Assembly: GCA_028687155.1 (NCBI GenBank)
Contig: JAQUAR010000028.1
Coordinates: 1 to 10,193, forward strand
DNA length: 10,193 nucleotides
Reading direction: 5' to 3'
DNA from: Methylacidiphilaceae bacterium
Lineage (GTDB): Bacteria; Verrucomicrobiota; Verrucomicrobiia; Methylacidiphilales; Methylacidiphilaceae
Below the pieces are notes generated by a model, which was given only the letters and a program-made list of their open reading frames with translations, did no database searches and had not been told where the DNA came from. Both the position numbers and the translations under genes were made by a program. This document shows, piece by piece, positions 1-5,614 of this stretch; the first letter of the stretch is position 1, and each line of letters begins with the position of its first letter.

Positions 1-370
1 AAAGGAATTCGGGCGAGCAGACGTCCTGGGACGGCATGGAAAGCAGCTTTTGCTCCATGAGCTTCTGCGTTTCCAGATGAGCCAGGTGCATGAGCTGCAT
101 GTCCCTGCGTTCCGAAAGATCCGAAAAGTGTCCCTCGAGAGCGGCTTGCACATCTGCCGGGAAGGTGCGGTAGCCTTCGATCAGATTGGAGTAGTAGCCG
201 TTCATGGCGCGCACAATCTCCACGATTTCCCGCGCGACCGGCGGACGCAGCGGTGCGGCAAGCTTCGCGCTTCCTACAATCAGGCGTGCAGCGGCAGCGC
301 GAAGCGATCCATCCCGGTCCTCGGGAAGTAATGGTTCGATGGCATGAACGACAGAGCAAAGTTTGCGCAT
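1..370 (-). CDS. Fic family protein (AMPylase), N-terminal part, cut by window edge
   Basis: Reading the minus strand from an ATG at 370 gives 123 residues that run off the left edge, so the catalytic HPFxxGNG part is not in the window. Residues 56-66 read MNGYYSNLIEG, followed by a stretch containing PADVQAALEGHFSD. This is the typical N-terminal region of Fic/DOC proteins, which transfer AMP (or other nucleotides) to target proteins. SNLIEG at 61-66 fits the (S/T)xxxE(G/N) inhibitory helix motif of class II Fic proteins, in which the glutamate blocks productive ATP binding, so the enzyme would be self-restrained. An in-frame GTG at 391 is an alternative start, and an in-frame stop lies just upstream of it. 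No clear Shine-Dalgarno sequence precedes either start. The target is unknown. The family call is firm; activity cannot be judged from this fragment. Confidence 0.82.
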   Translation of the reverse strand, partial: MRKLCSVVHAIEPLLPEDRDGSLRAAAARLIVGSAKLAAPLRPPVAREIVEIVRAMNGYYSNLIEGYRTFPADVQAALEGHFSDLSERRDMQLMHLAHLETQKLMEQKLLSMPSQDVCSPEFL

Positions 371-517
371 GCTGTTGCCGATTGAAGATTGCACACAAGC
401 TACACGATCGCAACTAGATCACAATCAGCTTTGTCGATGGGAATAGGAAACATTGCCGATCTTGCGCTGAAGATGGCGGCACGCTTTCCGCAATCCCAGT
501 AGCTGGCCAAAATCCAC

Positions 518-534
518 TTGACAGCAAATGTCAA
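518..534. promoter_or_regulatory. Perfect inverted repeat TTGACA-N5-TGTCAA upstream of a small gene
   Basis: Six-base arms TTGACA (518-523) and TGTCAA (529-534) flank GCAAA. The left arm equals the consensus sigma70 -35 hexamer. The site lies 36 bp before the ATG at 570. The best -10-like hexamer, AATACT at 545-550, is 21 bp away, which is too far for a strong promoter. The repeat could therefore be an operator for a small dimeric repressor rather than a -35 box, or it could be chance. Function is inferred only from position and symmetry. Confidence 0.35.
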
Positions 535-569
535 GATTGAGCGCAATACTTTCTTAAAAAGGGAGAACC

Positions 570-1086
570 ATGCGAATCCGGCTTCTGCCGATGATCCTGG
601 CCGTTGGGATGCCAACTTGCTCCTACTTCGGAGGAGGCGGCCAGCCGCCTCCCGTCCAGCAGACTGGTCAGGCCAACCAGGTCGCAGCAGCGGTGCCTGG
701 CGGATCGGCGTCAAATGGCCTGTTCGGTTTTCTTCCCGGTGGTTGCCCGGCGATCACCGAAGTGACCAGGGTGGAAGTTAACAACTGGATTCTACACGGC
801 GATTATGCAGGAGGGGATGTTGACGCCGTCAACAGCGCCACCCAACGTGATATATCACGCTCCGCTGATGACCCTCACGTCCCTGACGGTAGTTCCCAGC
901 CACACTCTGCGTTGCGGTGTTTACGCGCAATGGACTGCATCGTATCGCTTTAAGTCTATAGCGCGTACGATCCCAGGTTCGGACGATTTGCCCATGGACA
1001 GCGGAGGCCATATCGATCCCAGCGTCATGTCTTCTCTGAAGACATGGACGAGCATGGTGTCCACCAACTACTGGATGCCGTATTAG
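570..1086 (+). pseudogene. Small exported or lipoprotein-like gene, apparently frame-disrupted
   Basis: A start at 570 follows an AGGGAG Shine-Dalgarno sequence at 560-565. The N-terminus (MRIRLLPMILAVGMPTCSYF) looks like a short signal peptide with a cysteine at residue 17. Its lipobox, MPTC, is atypical. A Gly/Pro/Gln-rich stretch follows. In the starting frame the ORF ends at 953, and its last 50 residues look like noise. The +1 frame, open from 766 after a stop at 763-765, reads TTGFYTAIMQEGMLTPSTAP near 781 and runs to a TAG at 1084-1086 with more protein-like composition. The simplest reading is a single gene of about 170 codons with one frameshift between about 766 and 805, either a real lesion or a sequencing error. 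If the lower frame is not real, the gene is simply 570-953 (127 residues). No family recognised; the base composition here is less GC-rich than in the right half. Confidence 0.45.
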
Positions 1087-1125
1087 TTTACTTCCCCGAG
1101 ACTCCCAGTGTAAGCCATAGCCACC

Positions 1126-1398
1126 TTATTGGCCTCTCCGTCTAGGCAAGTTGCGGAAGAAATCTCCGACTTGCTGGAACATCCCTCCAGACATCTGGCC
1201 GAGTCCGCTGCCGACCGCGCCGCCGATCCGATCGATGCTGTCCCGATGCGCGCCGATCCATGCCGAGGCGGCTTCCTCAAACGCCTTAGGCCACGAAAAG
1301 GAGATCTGAACGGACGTAACGGCAACCGTCGTCGGATTCCCAAAGGGCTTTTCCTGGTGGCAGCTCCGCCCTTGGGCGAAACGGAAGGCGCTTCTCGC
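1126..1398 (-). pseudogene. Start-less 3' remnant of an unknown gene
   Basis: On the minus strand an open frame runs from just after an in-frame TAG (1399-1401) to a TAA at 1126-1128, giving 90 residues. It has no ATG, GTG or TTG in its first half. The sequence looks like genuine protein, especially its end: an acidic/amphipathic stretch (KAFEEAASAWIGAHRDSIDR), then glycine-rich GGAVGSGLGQMSGGM, then FQQVGDFFRNLPRRRGQ. This resembles the C-terminus of a phage or conjugation structural protein, but I recognise no family. The upstream end abuts the 3' end of the Uma2 gene within about 30 bp, so the 5' part of the gene was probably lost by rearrangement. A second frame upstream (about 1280-1415) is also fairly protein-like, so a frameshift inside the remnant is possible. 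Confidence 0.4.
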
Positions 1399-1426
1399 CT
1401 ACGTCGAGGAGGGTTTCGGCCAGGAC

Positions 1427-2032
1427 CTAACGCGATAGGCCAGGGTCCTTCCTCCGGATCGTCAGAGCCTGCCGGATCCTCGGCATTTCCAGAGCGAATC
1501 CGGGCAGCAGCGGAGTCGTGAGCGTATCGCCGAAGCTGTAGACCGCAACCGGCTCCTCCGGGTTTTCCGCGAAGCGGAAGATCCGCGTCGTCTCCTGGTG
1601 TCGATCGAAGATCCAATATTCCCGCACGCCCGCCTCGCGGTAGATCTCCACCTTGTCGACGAGGTCGATTCGGCTGGTGGATGGAGAGAGGATTTCCACC
1701 ACCAAGACCGGGATCACGTCTTTCTGGACGTTCGCCTCGACATTCGCACGTGCCAGCTGGTCGTTCGGGATGTAGCAGAGATCCGGGACTACGCCTTCGC
1801 GGTCGGCATCCGTGATTCCAGGGAAGCAGAAGGCAATGTTGTTCATCATGATGCCAGACGGGTGGTCATCGAGATAATCATCGATTCTGCGCCAGACCTC
1901 ATAGGCCATCCGGCTGTTGCCGAAGCTTTCCTCCGTCATGACGAGATTCCCGTGGATGAGCTCCCAATGCTCGCCTTCGGGAGTAGCAAGCCAATCCTTG
2001 ACCGTGTACGGGCCTAGAGTCGTCGTGGGCAT
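1427..2032 (-). CDS. Uma2 family (DUF820) restriction-endonuclease-fold protein
   Basis: This 201-residue protein has the full Uma2/DUF820 layout. An N-terminal module contains WELIHGNLVM (residues about 23-32). The PD-(D/E)xK-like core follows: VVPDLCYI (about 81-88), VLVVEILSPST (about 109-119), then DLVDKVEIYREAGVREYWIFD (about 123-143) in two conserved blocks. The candidate metal-binding and catalytic residues are the Asp of PDLC, the Glu of VVEILSP and the Lys of DKVEIY, and all are present. Family members are predicted nucleases of unclear biological role, often present in many copies and in mobile or accessory DNA. The length is normal for the family and the gene appears intact. The ATG at 2032 has a strong AAGGAG 8 bp upstream. 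The DNA immediately 3' of it is a gene remnant, which fits insertion of this gene into older DNA. Confidence 0.9.
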   Translation of the reverse strand: MPTTTLGPYTVKDWLATPEGEHWELIHGNLVMTEESFGNSRMAYEVWRRIDDYLDDHPSGIMMNNIAFCFPGITDADREGVVPDLCYIPNDQLARANVEANVQKDVIPVLVVEILSPSTSRIDLVDKVEIYREAGVREYWIFDRHQETTRIFRFAENPEEPVAVYSFGDTLTTPLLPGFALEMPRIRQALTIRRKDPGLSR

Positions 2033-2040
2033 GGGGAGTT

Positions 2041-2046
2041 CTCCTT
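2041..2046 (-). promoter_or_regulatory. Shine-Dalgarno sequence of the Uma2-family gene
   Basis: AAGGAG on the minus strand ends 8 nt before the ATG at 2032. It is the clearest ribosome binding site in the left half of the window and fixes that start. Confidence 0.75.
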
Positions 2047-2501
2047 ACCTCGCTTTCGACGATACGCCAGCCTCTGGAGTGGGGCAAGTTCGGGCTTGTG
2101 CCGAGCGCCTCGTCTGGAATCAATAAATGGGTCGTCGGCCAGCCGGGTTGTTTTCCCGCCCCAGCCAGATTACAGTTCGAACGTGAGGGCTCCCATGCAC
2201 TCCGCCGACGGCATCCCGGCCGCTCTCAGCGAGCATCCGGAGTGGGAGAGAGGTGTTGAACGCCTTTCTGGCCAATCCCGACGGGACGGAGGAGATCCGA
2301 AGCAGACTCTTGAGATCCGGTTGCCGGTTGAAGCGGAAGACCGAAAGCGGCTGCGATGGCAGCAGCCGACCCCGCGAGTGCGAGAACGTTGTAACGCAAG
2401 CGAGAGCCTCGGAGAGCCGGATCTCTATTCCCGAGGATCCCGGGCCTTCGCCATGCAGGATCAGGCGGATTGGGCAGGCGAGAAGTTTCCGTGCTAACAA
2501 G
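2047..2501. other. Intergenic stretch without a convincing gene
   Basis: This stretch separates the divergent Uma2-family and DUF433-type genes. Several frames are open on both strands, including the in-frame 5' extension of the downstream gene back to a GTG at 2253, but none shows recognisable protein features and all are rich in Arg, Ser and Pro, as expected of open frames in GC-rich non-coding DNA. It should hold both promoters. I see no strong -35/-10 pair, terminator or repeat. Confidence 0.4.
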
Positions 2502-3569
2502 ATGAGTACCGTTTTAGGGCATATCGAGATCACCCCGGGAGTGGCGGGAGGCAAGCCCCGGATCGCCGGACACCGGATCACGGTTCAGAATGTGGTCATC
2601 TGGCACGAACGGCTGGGACTGACCGCCGACGAGATCGCCACCGAGTATGGTCTGTCCCTGGTCGACGTGTCCGCAGCGCTTACCTACTACTACGACCACC
2701 GCGACGAGATCGATCAGTCGATCCGAGCGGATGAAGCATTCGCCGCCGAGCCGGCGGTCTTTCCGCGATCGCAGGGCACGGCGGGACTCTCGGAGGATAG
2801 CGATCTCCTCCAGCGCGCAGAGGCGGCCGTCGAGGACGCATTCCGCCAAGATTGCTCCGCTCTCGATTCGGCCGGATACGATCTCGAGATCCTCTCCGAT
2901 CAGCCGTCGCTCAAGCGGGTCAAGGTCCGAAAAGGAGCCGACAGCATCAGGATGGAATGGGCGCCGGACTCGGCGATCCGCTACTTTCCGTTCCAGGAGG
3001 ATCAGGAGCTCGGTTGGGCGCTCTCGATGCCGGATCTGGCGGTCAACAAGGCGCTCACCATGGCGGGCCAAGGACAGCCGGCGGACGTGGTCGAGATGAT
3101 CTTCTTCCACAAGACTTTCCTCCCTCTCGCCGCCATCGTCTGGGCCGCGAACGGGAAAGATCCGCCGTTGACCCCGTACCTGATGCTCGACCTGATGAGA
3201 AGGCACTCCCGGATGGGAGCGCCGGAGCTGGCTCCCTACTTTCCGGTTGGAAACGTGGACATGCCGAAGATCAAGATGGAGTTCCTCGGCATCCTCGACG
3301 AGGCCAAAGAGTTGGTCCACCGGTTTCCTCCGGAGGATCTCGGCTGCCTCTATATCGAGCCGGGATCGCGCAAGCCGGTGATGCCCGACTTGTCGCGGAT
3401 CGGCGATTACATCCGGTGTCAACCTTCCGTCGGCGGCGCGTGGCCGGCCATAAGCTCCGCTCCCCTGCTTTTTCGGCAACCCCCCGCGGTCGTGCGCTCA
3501 TTCCTCTCCCAATACCGGAAGCCGTCGGAACGGGTGGAACCGGATCGCGCTTGGAATCTCGCCCGATAA
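2502..3569 (+). CDS. Chimera: DUF433 antitoxin-type domain plus N-terminally shortened AbiEii-type nucleotidyltransferase
   Basis: I place the start at the ATG at 2502, where DUF433 homology begins, giving 355 residues. The frame stays open upstream to a GTG at 2253, but that part looks non-coding. Residues 1 to about 75 form a DUF433 domain (GGKPRIAGHRITVQNVV at 16-32, LTADEIATEYGLS at 40-52), the small DNA-binding-like fold of VapB45-type antitoxins. Residues about 97-300 resemble the later part of AbiEii/AbiGii-type nucleotidyltransferases: SEDSDLL (97-103) matches the usual S-x-D-x-D-L-F, MEW (151-153) could supply the third acidic residue, and DLAVNKALTMAGQGQPADVV (178-197) is the family's second conserved block. 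The N-terminal GG(S/T) nucleotide-binding segment is missing; only a short GTAG (92-95) stands there. The protein looks like a fusion by deletion, with doubtful transferase activity. There is no clear Shine-Dalgarno sequence. The 3' end converges on the next gene with 9 bp between stops. Confidence 0.75.
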   Translation: MSTVLGHIEITPGVAGGKPRIAGHRITVQNVVIWHERLGLTADEIATEYGLSLVDVSAALTYYYDHRDEIDQSIRADEAFAAEPAVFPRSQGTAGLSEDSDLLQRAEAAVEDAFRQDCSALDSAGYDLEILSDQPSLKRVKVRKGADSIRMEWAPDSAIRYFPFQEDQELGWALSMPDLAVNKALTMAGQGQPADVVEMIFFHKTFLPLAAIVWAANGKDPPLTPYLMLDLMRRHSRMGAPELAPYFPVGNVDMPKIKMEFLGILDEAKELVHRFPPEDLGCLYIEPGSRKPVMPDLSRIGDYIRCQPSVGGAWPAISSAPLLFRQPPAVVRSFLSQYRKPSERVEPDRAWNLAR

Positions 3570-3578
3570 GCCGCCCGG

Positions 3579-3995
3579 CTAATTCCGGGAGGTGGACTTG
3601 GACGAGGAACTGGTCCCGGACGGCCGCCCGGCGAATTGCTTGAGGAAATCGTCGAGGGTCTCCCATTCCTTTCGTCCCTCCTCCTTGGGGGTCTTGTCCG
3701 TCTCCCCCTTCGCGTTCCGGCCGGCGACCCGGTTCCAGGTCCAGGCCGCCTCGCTCCGCAGCTCCAGCGCAAGCTCGTGGGCCTTTTGAACGGCCCAGAT
3801 CACCGTGTGCGCGAGGTAGACGATCCCGGCGAATCCGGCCAGCAGCACGACCGCCAGCTCGGCGACGTGGACCAGGTCGACGAGGACGTTCGTGAAGGAC
3901 ACCGGGTCGCGGAAGCCGTCGACGACCGAGCGCAGCAGCCTGATGTAGCTGTCCACGATCCAGGAAACCAAGTGTTCGATCCAATATTGCTTCAT
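3579..3995 (-). CDS. Small single-pass membrane protein of unknown function
   Basis: This 138-residue protein starts at the ATG at 3995 (MKQYWIEHLVSWIVDSYIRL). The frame is open further upstream, but that part (Arg/Pro-rich) looks non-coding. An amphipathic N-terminal region comes first, then a membrane segment at about 46-75 (ELAVVLLAGFAGIVYLAHTV), then a helical part ending in WTWNRVAGRN. The tail is strongly charged and then serine-rich (GETDKTPKEEGRKEWETLDD, later SGTSSSSKSTSRN), probably cytoplasmic and disordered. Such proteins occur in conjugative and phage-derived islands, but I recognise no family. No good ribosome binding site is seen. The gene converges with the DUF433 chimera. The reading frame and composition make a real gene likely. 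Confidence 0.6.
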   Translation of the reverse strand: MKQYWIEHLVSWIVDSYIRLLRSVVDGFRDPVSFTNVLVDLVHVAELAVVLLAGFAGIVYLAHTVIWAVQKAHELALELRSEAAWTWNRVAGRNAKGETDKTPKEEGRKEWETLDDFLKQFAGRPSGTSSSSKSTSRN

Positions 3996-4093
3996 TACGT
4001 TTAAACTACTTCGCGGTATGCGCCGATCGTCCGGAGCCCGAGGCCGAAGGGGTTTTTCCCCGGGGGACGGGCTTCGCCTCCGCAGGAGCGGGT

Positions 4094-4110
4094 GCCGCCC
4101 CTCGGGCGGC
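4094..4110. repeat. GC-rich hairpin, 7-bp arms
   Basis: GCCGCCC and GGGCGGC flank a CTC loop. The hairpin lies about 100 bp upstream of the minus-strand membrane protein gene, within 3996-4234, a stretch where I see no gene. A second, weaker stem (GGGG-TTTTT-CCCC) lies near 4050-4062. Neither is followed by a T-tract on the plus strand, so a terminator role is not supported. Confidence 0.4.
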
Positions 4111-4234
4111 AGGGAGATGCGAAGAGCGTCCGACCGGCCGGATGCGCCAAGGAGGAGCGCGGAGGGAAGGCGCCGGTCGCGGCGGTCCCCCTGCATCCGC
4201 TGCCTTGGAGGCCGTGGTCGGAAGAGATGTCTCG

Positions 4235-4423
4235 ATGCCCAAGCCCTCCCCGCCGGACAAGTATTGGCCGCCGGTCGCGAAGCGCATCCAAGGCTTGGAG
4301 AACATCCGGGAGATCTACCGGCTCATAACAGAAGCCGAGAAGAGAAACGCAAGCGACATCCCGATCTACCGGCGGGTGCGTCGGTGGGTACACAAAAAGC
4401 GGGCCCTGTGGTTTTCGATGTAG
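4235..4423 (+). CDS. Small hypothetical protein, possibly a truncated gene start
   Basis: The ATG at 4235 opens 62 residues beginning MPKPSPPDKYWPPVAKRIQG, followed by a helical region (LENIREIYRLITEAEKRN) and a basic end (YRRVRRWVHKKRALWFSM). The codons favour G/C at the third position, as in the intact genes, and the sequence to about residue 48 looks like a genuine helical protein N-terminus. The last 15 residues are less convincing, and the +1-relative frame (reading to a stop at 4509) is also open there. This may be the first part of a longer gene broken by a frameshift. No recognisable family and no clear Shine-Dalgarno sequence. Confidence 0.4.
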   Translation: MPKPSPPDKYWPPVAKRIQGLENIREIYRLITEAEKRNASDIPIYRRVRRWVHKKRALWFSM

Positions 4424-4634
4424 CGGAACCCGCAAACGGTGCCCGGCCGATCGACCCGACAACAAGGAGACCACAGGCGCTTCCGGAAAAACTTCCCTTC
4501 CGGGAATAGCGCGGCTTCAAAAAGGTCCGAGCACTTCCCGGCAATGGAAGCAGCTTGCCCCGGTTTACGGCCTTGAGCGGCTTAGTCATCCGGAACTGGA
4601 CCGCACGAGAAGGGCCATCAGCGCATAAAGCGGT
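4424..4634. other. Short stretch with ambiguous open frames
   Basis: Two plus-strand frames are open here. One continues from the small ORF's neighbourhood to a TAG at 4507-4509. The other runs through LAPVYGLERLSHPELDRTRR to a TAA at 4626-4628, six bases before the next ATG. The second looks somewhat protein-like but has no usable start codon. I treat this as decayed coding DNA rather than a gene. Confidence 0.3.
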
Positions 4635-4922
4635 ATGAAGGACTGGATCACCGTCGAGGAAGTAGCTGACCTGCTGGGAATCAGTCAGAGAATGGCGCTC
4701 AAGCTCTGGCGCGAGAAACGGCTCCCCGGCGGAGTCAAGCTGGGGAAGCGCACCATCAGATTCAAGCGCTCGATCGTGGAGCAACATCTGGAGGAGGTGG
4801 CTCTCCCCACGGCAACGAGAACGCCGAAACGCCGTATTCGTTCTTCCCATGGCCCTGCGTTCTCGGGAAGAACAGAGACGGGAAAATGCTATGAGTGTGG
4901 AGATCCAGTCCAGCGACGATAG
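4635..4922 (+). CDS. Excisionase-like helix-turn-helix DNA-binding protein
   Basis: The 95-residue product begins MKDWITVEEVADLLGISQRM. Residues about 4-55 form the winged helix-turn-helix of the excisionase/MerR-like group (HTH_17 type): TVEEVADLLGIS, then ALKLWREKRLPGGVKLGKRT, then IRFKRSIVEQHLEE, with the usual basic wing residues that contact DNA. The C-terminal 40 residues are Arg/Thr-rich with one CxxC pair (CYECGD) and are probably flexible. Proteins of this kind act as recombination directionality factors beside integrases or as small transcription regulators. It lies about 450 bp from the 3' end of tRNA-Arg, which favours a role linked to an integrated element, but no integrase gene is visible in the window. 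No strong Shine-Dalgarno sequence is seen. Confidence 0.75.
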   Translation: MKDWITVEEVADLLGISQRMALKLWREKRLPGGVKLGKRTIRFKRSIVEQHLEEVALPTATRTPKRRIRSSHGPAFSGRTETGKCYECGDPVQRR

Positions 4923-5098
4923 GAACGCAGGGGATTTTTAAGACCTGAAAAACGAGCGGCACGGGAGCGATTGACGAGGTGGAGGGAGCTCAATCTCGCC
5001 GTCCCGGGCCGAAGCCGCCGGCGTCGGCGTCACAGCCATTTGGCAGCGGAGGAGGCATCCTCTCGGCAAGGCCACCGCACGGCCGGGGCTTGACGTAG

Positions 5099-5118
5099 GG
5101 GCGGGAAGCATCCCGCCC
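5099..5118. repeat. Perfect 8-bp-arm hairpin, REP-like
   Basis: GGGCGGGA and TCCCGCCC flank an AGCA loop. GC-rich hairpins of this look recur as dispersed intergenic repeats in many bacterial genomes. It is not followed by a T-tract, so a classical terminator is unlikely. Only one copy is present in the window. Confidence 0.55.
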
Positions 5119-5220
5119 GACGCAGATCCGAAAATAGTGTACGCGCGTATAGGAATATCGCTCGAAGGCTGGTGGAATGGGCAGCTGGGGAGGACAGTGT
5201 TGGAGATAAACCGCTGACCT

Positions 5221-5252
5221 CTCCCGCCAATCTTCTCGCCATTTTCTCGCCA
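5221..5252 (+). repeat. Three direct repeats of (T/C)TC(T/C)CGCCA at 11-12 bp spacing
   Basis: Copies start at 5221 (CTCCCGCCA), 5233 (TTCTCGCCA) and 5244 (TTCTCGCCA); the last two are identical. Spacing close to one helical turn puts them on the same face of DNA. Together with their place 125-155 bp from the tRNA 3' end, this recalls arm-type binding sites of tyrosine integrases or iteron-like regulator sites. The number and length of copies are small, so chance is possible. Confidence 0.4.
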
Positions 5253-5376
5253 CTTTTGGGGAGCACGTATGGGTATTTTTGGGTCTCTTTGTGTTATACA
5301 GGTGCGTCTACGACAAAATCGGCTTATGCTTACGATTCCAGAGGTAATAGCTTTCAGAAGTCGATTTTAATCTGGT

Positions 5377-5449
5377 CGCACCCGGCAGGATTTGAACCTG
5401 CGACCAACGGATTAGAAATCCGCTGCTCTATCCCCTGAGCTACGGGTGC
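5377..5449 (-). tRNA. tRNA-Arg (anticodon TCT)
   Basis: The minus strand folds into a full cloverleaf. The acceptor is GCACCCG (5449-5443) with CGGGTGC (5384-5378), followed by discriminator G at 5377. T8 and A9 are present, and the D arm begins GCTC. The anticodon stem GCGGA/TCCGT carries the loop TTTCTAA, so the anticodon is TCT and it reads AGA/AGG arginine codons. The T arm is GCAGG-TTCAAAT-CCTGC. The CCA end is not encoded directly after the discriminator. The 3' end faces the accessory half, the normal orientation for use as an integration site. Confidence 0.95.
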
Positions 5450-5614
5450 CGGAAAGCGAGCCGTTCTTACGGCCTTGCGCGAAAGAAGAGAAGGGATTTT
5501 TCCGCTCTTGGCAAGAAAGGCGATGCATTCTTTGTTGAAGAGCGGCAAAAAGGCATCGGGCCGGAGCAGGTGCCGAGGTATGCTGCCGCCGGGTAACCAA
5601 TCCAACAGAGCAAC

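Larger units (their letters stand above)
4923..5376. other. Non-coding stretch between the excisionase-like gene and tRNA-Arg
   Basis: No convincing gene. The open frames on both strands carry no recognisable features. The stretch holds a perfect hairpin (5099-5118), three short direct repeats (5221-5252), and an AT-richer part from about 5260 to 5370 next to the tRNA 3' end. This is where the core-type attachment sequence and integrase binding sites of an integrated element would be expected. Confidence 0.45.

Noticed and set aside
2253-2501. Upstream in-frame extension of the DUF433 chimera from a GTG at 2253
   Set aside because: DUF433 homology begins right at the ATG at 2502, and the 83 upstream residues show no protein-like pattern.
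2514-3479. Long minus-strand open frame (321 codons) opposite the DUF433 chimera
   Set aside because: It is the antisense shadow of a gene with recognisable domains. Its product is Arg-rich, with no recognisable family and no ribosome binding site.
4990-5253. Minus-strand frame next to the tRNA (87 codons) as the 3' end of an integrase
   Set aside because: It shows no Arg-His-x-x-Arg-Tyr pattern or other integrase motif, and its later half is Pro/Gly-rich. The position is suggestive but the sequence is not.
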